A DNA stretch of 64,000 nt from Lysobacteraceae bacterium (GTDB lineage Bacteria; Pseudomonadota; Gammaproteobacteria; Xanthomonadales; Rhodanobacteraceae). Position 1 is the first letter of the stretch. Every line of letters begins with the position of its first letter. A program made the translations under genes and the position numbers. The notes under the pieces were generated by a model. It ran no database searches, was not told the DNA's origin, and was given only the letters and a program-made list of their open reading frames with translations. This document shows positions 35,982 through 43,341 of this stretch, one piece after another. The stretch is taken from the NCBI GenBank assembly GCA_004143945.1, contig SEHB01000003.1, positions 248,001 through 312,000 of the forward strand, read 5' to 3'.

Positions 35982-36059
35982 TGCTGATAACGCCATTTGC
36001 TGATGAAGCCATCGACTGGCTCGACACATTGTTCGATTGTACACGTTGGAGGGGAAATC

Positions 36060-36398
36060 ATGCGCATTGTCACGCTTCGTCTACTCGGAGTAGTGCTATT
36101 GTTGGTTGCGTCTTCTGCTGGTGCGGATCGATTCGTTCCTTACACAGATGGTAGAGCCGGGGGCTGTATGCTCAACAGAGCAAACGTGCTCTATGGCTGT
36201 ACGCCGCAACCTACCAGCGGTGGGTCAGGTAGTAGCTCAAATGATCGGAGTCCTCCGGAAGGCTTTCAAGCCCAGAATCGTGAGGACTACTGCTGGCAGG
36301 AACGAAAGAGACTCGAGAACGCCAATTCAGATTTCAACCGCACCGTCACAAGTATGCGCGCGGCCGAAGAACGCTTTGAACGTTCCGGTTGCGAATAA
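36060..36398 (+). CDS. Small secreted protein, unknown
   Basis: A 112-residue protein with a clear signal peptide (MRIVTLRLLGVVLLLVASSA, cleavage near AGADR) and a strong ribosome-binding site (GGAGGGG eight bases upstream), which sets the start at 36060. The mature part has four cysteines, a Ser/Gly linker (SGGSGSSS) and a polar helical C-terminus (ENANSDFNRTVTSMRAAEER). I do not recognise it. It is flanked on both sides by repeat cores. Confidence 0.65.
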   Translation: MRIVTLRLLGVVLLLVASSAGADRFVPYTDGRAGGCMLNRANVLYGCTPQPTSGGSGSSSNDRSPPEGFQAQNREDYCWQERKRLENANSDFNRTVTSMRAAEERFERSGCE

Positions 36399-36484
36399 TG
36401 CGTTCAACTCTCATTCCAAAAGAAGGAGCTTTTGCGTGGCGGCCTGGATGGGTGAAGACGCTCCGCCCTCCTCCTTGGCGCTAT

Positions 36485-36507
36485 AGGAAGTGCACCTGAT
36501 CCCGTTA
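36485..36507. repeat. Repeat core variant (AGGAAGTGCACCTGATCCCG)
   Basis: A further diverged copy in the 267-base gap between two small secreted-protein genes. Nothing else is recognisable in that gap. Confidence 0.5.
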
Positions 36508-36665
36508 TCTGTCCACGGTGGGTGCGCGGTAGAACACCTGCGCGTTCGCGCAGCGGTGCGGCGAGTGCAGAAACAGCCAGCACACCGACGCCGACGCGCC
36601 ATTGTGGGAGGATTTTCCGCGGCGCCAACGCGTGCCGCTACGGCGTAACCATCCAGGGGGAATCG

Positions 36666-37217
36666 ATGAGGAATTGGATTGCCATGCTCGCCGCGATCGC
36701 GGCTTTGAGCGCCGGCTGTACGAACGCTAGAATTTCTCAGGGTTTCACATCGGGCGCCGTTGGGTGTCCGCGTGGCGAAATCACGATCTACAACGAAACG
36801 GCGAGCGGGCCGATGGGAAGCATGCATGCTTGGGAGGCTGAGTGCCGTGGCAAGCATTTTGTTTGTTCCTACCACGAAACCTCAGGCGTCCGTTGCTCAG
36901 AGGCTCTTGCGGGCGCTCCTGACCCCAAATTCCCCGATAGTCCGAAGGACCTGCGCGCACGCGTCGCGGAGTTCAATGAATTCGAAGGAGCAATGTCTCC
37001 GGCGTCGCAGGATGATGCGATGATGTGGCTAGAGCGCAACCAGGCCGCCACGGATGATGAGGCCGTATCAGCAATGATCGATCTCTGCGATTTGATGAGT
37101 CACCGAGGTTCAAAGCCTTTCGCTGCCCGGCTCGAAGCCATCGAAAGGAACGCGGCCAATAAGGATGTTCGCTCCGAATGCGCGGAGGCACGCGAAGAGG
37201 CCGAGGAACGGGACTGA
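36666..37217 (+). CDS. Putative lipoprotein, unknown
   Basis: A 183-residue protein with a lipobox LSAGC (Cys18) after a short hydrophobic stretch (IAMLAAIAALSAG) and GGGGGAAT just before ATG 36666. The first part contains CPRGEITIYNETASGPMGSM then HAWEAECRGKHFVCSYH, a cysteine-containing beta region; the second half is helical and charged. No family is recognised. It is an isolated gene of moderate GC, flanked by repeats. Confidence 0.65.
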   Translation: MRNWIAMLAAIAALSAGCTNARISQGFTSGAVGCPRGEITIYNETASGPMGSMHAWEAECRGKHFVCSYHETSGVRCSEALAGAPDPKFPDSPKDLRARVAEFNEFEGAMSPASQDDAMMWLERNQAATDDEAVSAMIDLCDLMSHRGSKPFAARLEAIERNAANKDVRSECAEAREEAEERD

Positions 37218-37244
37218 GCACACCAGTCTCGGAATTCCGTCGAC

Positions 37245-37735
37245 CCAGATGACGCCTGATCTTCGATCACCCGTCATCGGATGAGCGGGCCAACGCACGT
37301 ACGGAATCGGGCCCAAGAAAGCCCACTCTGACTTCGGTTTCGCAGCGGCGAAATGGTGACTCCGATTGCCCCACTGCGCAGTGATGGGGCCGATGCCCGT
37401 GTGGCTGGCCGGGAATACGCGCTTTCGATTGACGTCCTCTTTGTCGTGTTCCTGACTTCCTGACCCCGTTCCTTGCTCCACCAAATTCGAGACGGACAGG
37501 TTGTCCCATAAGCCGGATCGTACATTCGGTGATGCTACGATGCTAGACCTGAACCCGTTGCGTTCTTGCGTTCTGCGATCTGCCGTTCCGATGCTAGACC
37601 TGACCCCGTTGTGCGCGTGCGGCGTTGCGTGTGCGCGTTGCGCTCGAGCCCCGCTGCGCAGTGGTGGGCCGATGCTCGCGTCGTCGGGTGCGAACGCGCG
37701 CTCCGGTTAACTATCTCCGTCCCCATTGTTCGACG
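37245..37735. repeat. Dense cluster of repeat families A and B
   Basis: A roughly 490-base block without genes. In order: a diverged family A copy (GCCTGATCTTCGATCACCCG, core AGAAAGCCCACTCTGACTTC at 37317), a partial family B copy (about 37370-37410), a core fragment (TTCCTGACCCCGTTCC, about 37456), two direct copies of ATGCTAGACCTGAnCCCGTT (37541 and 37591), and a full family B copy (37655-37735, with CGGTTAACTATCTCCGTCCC). Confidence 0.65.
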
Positions 37736-37750
37736 CGGGGGCCCGTCTTG

Positions 37751-38176
37751 CTAAAGATGGCGGGATACGTAGAGATTTTGCCCCACTTTCCTCACATCCA
37801 AACTATAGCGGCGCGCTACGTCGGCCAGAATCGCGTCCCACGGCGTATTCAAGTAGACGAATTCACCGGTCGCATCGATAGAAGAATCAACTACCAACTC
37901 TAAATCTGCAACCACTGCAACTGTGTCAAGCACCTTTCGCAAAGATGTCATATGAATGGTAATTCTTTCCCCAATATACGCTTGCTCAATTGGCAAGTTT
38001 GGGGCGGCCGCCTCATCATTGGGCGAGACGCCAGTTCCTTTGGGACAAGGATAGTCTTGAAAAACTTGCACCTTGTCCTTGCCTTTGCATGCATAGAATC
38101 CGCCGGCGTGCGCATATCCGCACAAACACAACAGTGACATAGACGCCAGAGCAACACTCCGCAACGTCACCTTCAT
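37751..38176 (-). CDS. Secreted protein joining a DUF4124-like segment and a secretin-N (STN-like) domain
   Basis: A 141-residue exported protein. After the signal peptide comes GGFYACKGKDKVQVFQDYPC, resembling the DUF4124 pattern, then a second domain ITIHMTSLRKVLDTVAVVAD, LELVVDSSIDATGEF and NTPWDAILADVARRYSLDVR then KVGQNLYVS, which matches the STN/secretin N-terminal module (as in PilQ and FpvA). The start was placed at 38176, nine bases after AGGGAG; an ATG at 38185 is immediately adjacent to that site. It may act as a periplasmic adaptor; no secretin gene is nearby. Confidence 0.65.
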   Translation of the reverse strand: MKVTLRSVALASMSLLCLCGYAHAGGFYACKGKDKVQVFQDYPCPKGTGVSPNDEAAAPNLPIEQAYIGERITIHMTSLRKVLDTVAVVADLELVVDSSIDATGEFVYLNTPWDAILADVARRYSLDVRKVGQNLYVSRHL

Positions 38177-38643
38177 CTCCTTCATCTCCCTGTTTTTCCG
38201 ACTGGTAGTCCCGTGTGTTTGATGCGAACGTTAGCTTATAGAAGGGTTCCAGTAACGTCTCACGTGTTGTTGTGCAAACGACCTTTAAATCAAGGATTCT
38301 GAAGCACTTTCCAATTATTTTGCGTGTGACCGACTTGGACAGCGCTTTCCCGGCCTGCGACTCTGCCGAGGGGAATCGTTGCAAGGAGTCAACCCTACAT
38401 CCGGCTGGAACCCTCAATACTATTTCCATCGGCTGCTGAACTAGGCGGTGGAGTCTCTGCATCTGCTCGATGCTTTCGAGCCTGCCTCTCGCGCAAGTCT
38501 CTTGTTTCCGATCACGTCAACCAGGGTGACCACGCAGTCATGCCAATTTAGCGCACTCATCGCTCCACCCTTGTAAGCGGACTTGCTTGAGTGAGCTTCT
38601 CCAGCGGGAGGATAGTTCACGCCGACAAATTAAGCTGAGACAC
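38177..38643. other. Gene-free, relatively AT-rich interval
   Basis: About 460 bases of lower GC lie between the STN-like gene and the 3' end of nrdJb. No gene, repeat or terminator that I can support is present. It is the right-hand boundary of the accessory region. Confidence 0.5.
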
Positions 38644-39468
38644 TCACCCACACTTCGAATACCCACAATTCAAACACGTAGCACACCCATCCATCACGAT
38701 GACGGCCGTCGTGTTGCACTTGTGGCAGAGGGTGGCGCCTGGGGGGAAGTCGGAGGAGTCGGTGGGTTGCGCCGGGGAGGCGATTGGGGCTGAAGCCCCT
38801 CCCACAAGGTTGCCCGCAGCGGCGGGCACGGGTGCCTTGCGGGCGCTTTCGGCGCCCGCGCCGGCGAGGTCGGGGCTCAGGTCAGACTTTTTTTTTGAGC
38901 GGGACTCGTAAGCCGCGCGCTTCTCGGCGATGAGGCGCTTCTGCGCGTCGTCGAGTTCGGGGTCGTGCAGCAGGCCGATCATCTTGAGGTGCTGCTCGAT
39001 CACCGCGCCGAGTTCGGCGACGATGCTCGGCATGTAGACGCCGCCGGCCTTGAAGTAGCCGCCGCGCGGGTCGAACACGGCCTTCAGCTCCTCCACGAGG
39101 AACGTCACGTCGCCGCCCTTGCGGAACACCGCGGACATGATGCGCGTGAGCGCGACGATCCACTGGAAATGCTCCATGTTCTTCGAGTTGATGAAGATCT
39201 CGAACGGGCGGCGCATTTCATGTTCGGTGCCGGGGTTCAGCACGATGTCGTTGATCGTGACGTAGAGCGAGTGCTCGAACAGCGGCGACTTGATCTTGTA
39301 GGTGGCGCCGATCAGTGAATCGGGGCGCTCGACCTTTTCGTGCATCTGGATGATTTCGGCCATCGGCACGCTCGGCGCGCTCTCGGGCGCCTCGGCGGGC
39401 GGCACGATCTTGGCGGTCTCTTCCGGCTTGACGACGCTGTATCCCTTGATTTTCTTGCTGATCTTCAT
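38644..39468 (-). CDS. nrdJb: Class II ribonucleotide reductase, C-terminal component
   Basis: A 274-residue protein corresponding to the C-terminal part of adenosylcobalamin-dependent ribonucleotide reductase, encoded separately from the catalytic chain as in Pseudomonas (nrdJa/nrdJb). It has MKISKKIKGYSVVKPEETAK, LIGATYKIKSPLFEHSLYVT then INDIVLNPGTEHEMRRPFEI, a TSCPD-like region, and a C-terminal cysteine motif CHKCNTTAVIVMDGCATCLN ending CGYSKCG, which can deliver electrons and bind zinc. A linker (about 210-245) contains an in-frame intergenic repeat (GNLVGGASAPIA). ATG 39468 was chosen because the conserved sequence begins there. Confidence 0.9.
   Translation of the reverse strand: MKISKKIKGYSVVKPEETAKIVPPAEAPESAPSVPMAEIIQMHEKVERPDSLIGATYKIKSPLFEHSLYVTINDIVLNPGTEHEMRRPFEIFINSKNMEHFQWIVALTRIMSAVFRKGGDVTFLVEELKAVFDPRGGYFKAGGVYMPSIVAELGAVIEQHLKMIGLLHDPELDDAQKRLIAEKRAAYESRSKKKSDLSPDLAGAGAESARKAPVPAAAGNLVGGASAPIASPAQPTDSSDFPPGATLCHKCNTTAVIVMDGCATCLNCGYSKCG
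38784..38812. repeat. GGGGCTTCAGCCCC-type intergenic repeat inside nrdJb
   Basis: GATTGGGGCTGAAGCCCCTC then CCACAAGG is the same element that forms the tandem at 44781-45040 (TGTGGGAGGGGCTTCAGCCC on the other strand). Here it lies within the nrdJb reading frame and is translated as part of a flexible linker. Confidence 0.75.
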
Positions 39469-39628
39469 GGTTCCACTGCAGGTTCGGTCCAGGGGAGTCC
39501 GGAAACGGCGCACGGCCGCACGGACGACGGATTTCATGGCTGCCCACTTCCTCGGGCAGGTCCAACGGAGTGTGATGCGGCGCCGGCGAGGCGCCGCGGG
39601 TCCGGATCGGAGCGGCGTCGAGCGAGGC

Positions 39629-40075
39629 CTAGCGCGCGGACTTGCGACCGGCCTTCTTCGCGACCTTGCGCGCGGGTGCCTTCTTCGCCGCCTTCTTCAC
39701 GGCCTTGCGCGCGACCTTGCGGACCGCCTTCTTCGCGGCCTTCTTCGCGGGCATGCGCTTCGCGGTCGCGGCGCGTGCGCCGGTCTTCCTGGCGCCGGTC
39801 TTCTTCGCGGTGCTCTTGCGCGCGGTCGACTTCTTCGCCGTGGCCTTCTTGGCCGTGGCCTTCCTGGCGCCGGCCTTCTTCGCCGCGCCCTTGCGCGCAG
39901 ACTTCGCGGCGGCGCTACTGTCCGCGGCGAGCTCGGCCGCGCTCTTGCGCGCGAGGTCGGCGCGGTGCGCGCGCTCGTAGGTCTGGATGTCGTTGAACGT
40001 GCCGTCGGCGTTGCGGACGGCGTAGAGCTTCTTGCCGCCGGTGCTGTACATCGTGGTGCGCTTGCGCGTGGCCAT
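39629..40075 (-). CDS. Histone H1-like DNA-binding protein (short)
   Basis: A 148-residue basic protein. The first 45 residues form a small conserved head (MYSTGGKKLYAVRNADGTFN then DIQTYERAHRADLARK); the remainder (about 60-148) is a Lys/Ala/Arg tail of KKA/RKA/KKTGARK units like eukaryotic H1 C-termini and bacterial Hc/AlgP proteins. Such tails bind DNA or RNA non-specifically and condense nucleoids. It lies between nrdJb and nrdJa in the same orientation. ATG 40075 was preferred to an upstream in-frame ATG at 40108. Confidence 0.85.
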   Translation of the reverse strand: MATRKRTTMYSTGGKKLYAVRNADGTFNDIQTYERAHRADLARKSAAELAADSSAAAKSARKGAAKKAGARKATAKKATAKKSTARKSTAKKTGARKTGARAATAKRMPAKKAAKKAVRKVARKAVKKAAKKAPARKVAKKAGRKSAR

Positions 40076-40154
40076 GCGGATCGTCCTCGGCGGCGTGCGG
40101 GTGTTCACCAGCGGCCGGCTGCCGCGTGCCGGACCGCTGGTGGAATGGCGCGGA

Positions 40155-40757
40155 TCAGGGGCGCCGTGCGCCCTTCTTCGCGGCCTTCTTCGCCGGAGCC
40201 TTGCGCATGGCCTTCTTCATCGCCTTGCGCGGCGCCTTCTTCGCGGCGGCCTTCTTCGCGCCCTTCTTCGCGGGTGCCTTGCGGGCCACCTTCTTCGCGA
40301 CCTTGCGCATGGCCTTCTTCGCGGCCTTGCGTGCGGGAGCGGCCTTCTTCGCGGCCTTGCGCGCGACCTTCTTCGCGGCCTTCTTCACGGCGGCCTTCTT
40401 CGCGGATGCCTTCTTCGCGACCGACTTCTTCGCGGTCGCCTTCTTCGCCGAAGACTTCTTCGCGGCCGCCTTCTTGCCGGCCTTCTTCGCGGCGGGCTTG
40501 GAGCCGCCTGCGCCGACCGCCTTCTTCGCGGTCGCGACGACGGTCTGCACCTTGCGCGCGGCCTGCTTGCGCGCCTTCTGCGCCTTCTTCGCGACCTTCT
40601 TCGCGGTCACTTCCACCGCGTGCTTGGCGTCGGATGCGGCATTGCCGACCGACGTCGCCACGGCGCTGGCCGCGTCGACGACGGCGCTGCCCATCTGCGC
40701 CGCGCCTTCCTTGAGTTGCTCGAACGTACCGCCGGAACTGCCGCCTTCGCTGTGCAT
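40155..40757 (-). CDS. Histone H1-like DNA-binding protein (long)
   Basis: A 200-residue protein. An acidic/neutral amphipathic N-terminal helix region (FEQLKEGAAQMGSAVVDAAS then AVATSVGNAASDAKHAVEVT) is followed by about 145 residues of AKKA/RKAAKK repeats with several Met and Ser-containing variants. It resembles AlgP/Hc1-type nucleoid proteins. The N-terminal helix may mediate self-association. The gene lies 115 bases downstream of nrdJa and 79 bases upstream of the shorter H1-like gene; all four genes of the cluster share orientation. Confidence 0.85.
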   Translation of the reverse strand: MHSEGGSSGGTFEQLKEGAAQMGSAVVDAASAVATSVGNAASDAKHAVEVTAKKVAKKAQKARKQAARKVQTVVATAKKAVGAGGSKPAAKKAGKKAAAKKSSAKKATAKKSVAKKASAKKAAVKKAAKKVARKAAKKAAPARKAAKKAMRKVAKKVARKAPAKKGAKKAAAKKAPRKAMKKAMRKAPAKKAAKKGARRP

Positions 40758-40872
40758 CGTGGGTTCCCCTCTCCTGTCATTGCGTCTGGTTGATGGACCT
40801 GATCACGAGTTCCGCTGGACCGGCACAGGCGCGGGCGGCCTCCCAGGCCGCGGGCGTCGCGAGCCGACGCCG

Positions 40873-43020
40873 CTAGAACTTGCCGTAATAGCCTTCCTTG
40901 AGCGCATCGAACAGATTGGCCGCGGTGTGCGTTTCGCCATCGTACTCGATCTCTTCATTACCCTTGACCTCCACCACGGAACCGTCCTCGAGCTCGAAGC
41001 GGTAGGTGGTGTTGGCGAGATCATGCTCCTTCACCAGCACTCCTTGGAAGGCCGCCGGGTTGAAGCGGAACGTGGTGCATCCCTTCAGGCCCTGGCGATG
41101 GGCGTAGGCGTAGATGTCCTTGAAGTCTTCGTAGGGGTAGTCGGTCGGCACGTTCGCGGTCTTGGAGATCGAGGAATCGACCCAGCGCTGGGCCGCGGCC
41201 TGGATGTCCACGTGCTCCTTCGGCGAGATGTCGTCGGCGGCGACGAAGTAGTCCGGCAGGCGTTCCTCGGCGACCTGCGAGCCCGGGATCGCCTGGCTGT
41301 TGATGAGTTCGCGGTAGGCCAGCAGCTCGTAGCTGAACACCTCGACCTTTTCCTTGGACTTCTTGCCCTCGCGCAGCACGTTGCGGCTGTAGTGGTGCGC
41401 GAAGCTCGGCTCGATGCCGTTGCTCGCGTTGTTCGCGAGCGACAGCGAGATCGTGCCGGTCGGCGCGATCGAGCTGTGGTGGGTGAAGCGCGCGCCGCGC
41501 TCGGCCAGCGCCGCGACGAGCTCGGGCGCGACGCTCGCGACCTTCTGCATGTAGCGCGAATAGCGCGCGTGCAACACGCGACCCGGGATCAGCGCGCCGA
41601 CCTTCCAGCCGTCGGCGACCATCTCGGGCCGCTTGCGCAGCATCTCGGCGGTGACCTCGAACTGCTGCGCGAGGATCGGCGCGGGGCCCTTCTCCTCGGC
41701 CAGCGACAGCGCGACTTCCCAGCCCGCGAGCGCCATCTCGCGCGCGACGTCCTCGGTGAACGCGCAGGCGTCCTCGCTGCCGTAGCGCATCTTCAGCATC
41801 GTGACGGTGCTGCCGAGGCCGAGGAAGCCCATGCCGTGGCGGCGCTTGGACTGGATCTCGTTGCGCTGCTGCTCGAGCGGCAGGCCGTTGATCTCGACGA
41901 CGTTGTCGAGCATGCGCGTGAACACGCGCACGACTTCCTTGTACTCGTCCCAGTCGAAGCGCGCCTTCGGGCCGAACGGGTCGCGCACGAAGGTGGTGAG
42001 GTTGACCGAGCCGAGGAGGCACGAGCCGTAGGGCGGGAGGGGCTGCTCACCGCACGGGTTGGTCGCGCGGATGTCCTCGCACCACCAGTTGTTGTTCATC
42101 TCGTTGACGCGATCGATCAGGATGAACCCGGGCTCGGCGTAGTCGTACGTCGAGACCATGATCATGTCCCAGAGGTGCCGCGCCTTGAGGTGGCCGTAGA
42201 TCTTGCAGGCGACCAGGCCGTCGTCGCGCGTGACGTAGTTGCGGTGCACGGGCCATTCGCGCCAGATCACCCTGGCCGGATCGCCGACGTCGATCTCGTG
42301 CTGCTCCTTCACGTGCACCGGGAACAGCAGCGGCCAGTCGGCGTCGTTCGCGACCGCCTCCATGAAGCCGTCGGTGATCAGCAGCGACAGGTTGAACTGC
42401 CGCAGGCGGCCGTCTTCGCGCTTGGCCTTGATGAACTCGCGCACGTCCGGGTGCGAGACATCGAAGGTGCCCATCTGCGCGCCGCGTCTGCCGCCTGCGG
42501 ACGAAACGGTGAAGCACATCTTGTCGTAGATATCCATGAACGACAGCGGGCCCGAGGTGTACGCGCCCGCGCCCGACACGTACGCGCCGCGCGGGCGCAG
42601 CGTCGAGAATTCATAGCCGATGCCGCAGCCCGCCTTCAGCGTGAGGCCGGCCTCGTGCACCTTCTCGAGGATGTTGTCCATCGAGTCTTCGATCGTGCCG
42701 GAGACCGTGCAGTTGATCGTCGAGGTCTTCGGCTTGTGTTCCTGCGCGCCCGCGTTCGAGGTGATACGGCCGGCCGGGATCGCGCCGCGGCGCAGCGCCC
42801 ACAGGAAGCGCTCGTTCCAGTACGCCTGCTTCTCGGGACTCGCCTCGACGTCGGACAGCGCCTTCGCGATGCGCTGCCAGGTGTGGTCGATGCTCGCGTC
42901 GATCGCCTCGCCCTGCTTGGACTTCAGGCGGTATTTCTTGTCCCAGATGTCCCAGGACGCGGGCTGCAGCGGAATCTCCACCGCGCCGCGCGCGAGCTGT
43001 TCAAGGCGCACCGTGCTCAT
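40873..43020 (-). CDS. nrdJa: Class II (adenosylcobalamin-dependent) ribonucleotide reductase, catalytic component
   Basis: A 715-residue enzyme reducing ribonucleotides to deoxyribonucleotides using a B12-derived thiyl radical, so it works with or without oxygen. The active-site loop NPCGEQPLPPYGSCLLG has Asn321, Cys323 and Glu325; the N-terminal redox cysteine lies in STINCTVSGT, and GPLSFMDIYDKMCFTVSSAG and APTGTISLSLANNASNG are substrate/specificity segments. The C-terminal TSCPD/zinc part is missing here and encoded separately as nrdJb. NrdR-like boxes lie upstream. No cobalamin riboswitch was recognised. Confidence 0.96.
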   Translation of the reverse strand: MSTVRLEQLARGAVEIPLQPASWDIWDKKYRLKSKQGEAIDASIDHTWQRIAKALSDVEASPEKQAYWNERFLWALRRGAIPAGRITSNAGAQEHKPKTSTINCTVSGTIEDSMDNILEKVHEAGLTLKAGCGIGYEFSTLRPRGAYVSGAGAYTSGPLSFMDIYDKMCFTVSSAGGRRGAQMGTFDVSHPDVREFIKAKREDGRLRQFNLSLLITDGFMEAVANDADWPLLFPVHVKEQHEIDVGDPARVIWREWPVHRNYVTRDDGLVACKIYGHLKARHLWDMIMVSTYDYAEPGFILIDRVNEMNNNWWCEDIRATNPCGEQPLPPYGSCLLGSVNLTTFVRDPFGPKARFDWDEYKEVVRVFTRMLDNVVEINGLPLEQQRNEIQSKRRHGMGFLGLGSTVTMLKMRYGSEDACAFTEDVAREMALAGWEVALSLAEEKGPAPILAQQFEVTAEMLRKRPEMVADGWKVGALIPGRVLHARYSRYMQKVASVAPELVAALAERGARFTHHSSIAPTGTISLSLANNASNGIEPSFAHHYSRNVLREGKKSKEKVEVFSYELLAYRELINSQAIPGSQVAEERLPDYFVAADDISPKEHVDIQAAAQRWVDSSISKTANVPTDYPYEDFKDIYAYAHRQGLKGCTTFRFNPAAFQGVLVKEHDLANTTYRFELEDGSVVEVKGNEEIEYDGETHTAANLFDALKEGYYGKF

Positions 43021-43119
43021 CGTCGTTCCGTCTCCTTCTGACCGGGTCGACCCGGTTCGTCACCGTTCGTCCAGCGGCCGCCTTCCCGGCGGCGCATGGC
43101 TCTCCGTCTGCAACGCCCC

Positions 43120-43164
43120 CACAAGCAGTGGGGTGCGGGCATCCGGCAACCACAATATCTTGTG
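43120..43164 (-). promoter_or_regulatory. Probable NrdR box pair upstream of nrdJa
   Basis: CACAATATCTTGTG at 43151-43164 matches 13 of 14 positions of the NrdR box consensus (CACWATATATWGTG). Exactly 31 bases away, at 43120-43133, CACAAGCAGTGGGG keeps the conserved CACAA half. NrdR sites typically come in pairs about three helical turns apart. The boxes lie 100-145 bases upstream of the nrdJa start, in the region shared with the divergent protease gene. Confidence 0.65.
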
Positions 43165-43341
43165 ACGCCGGCCCGCAAAGCTACGCCCCCGGCGGGGCGA
43201 AGTAAAGCGGCGCGAAGGATCGCGGACGCGCTTTTCCTGAACGCCGCACCGATCGCGCGCGCGGCACTTGAAACCGCGGCGCGTTTGCGTGGTCAGAGCG
43301 ATCCGCCGATGCTTCCACGACTCCAGCCGAGGATTTCCGCC

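Noticed and set aside
37541-37610. ATGCTAGACCTGA direct repeats as two start codons of small genes
   Set aside because: The frames are short, lack ribosome-binding sites, and the unit matches the tail of the dispersed repeat core.
39629-40757. Lys/Ala-rich frames as compositional artefacts rather than genes
   Set aside because: Both have non-repetitive, conserved-looking N-terminal heads, normal starts and stops, and fit the H1-like/AlgP class.
40126-43041. A long open frame on the plus strand antisense to nrdJa and an H1-like gene (over 900 codons)
   Set aside because: It mirrors the codon pattern of the true genes, is rich in Arg/Ala/His without domain features, and nrdJa is unmistakable on the other strand.
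43021-43341. Cobalamin riboswitch upstream of the B12-dependent reductase
   Set aside because: Searched for because the enzyme needs B12, but no B12-box-like sequence or matching stem set is visible; NrdR-like boxes explain the site better.
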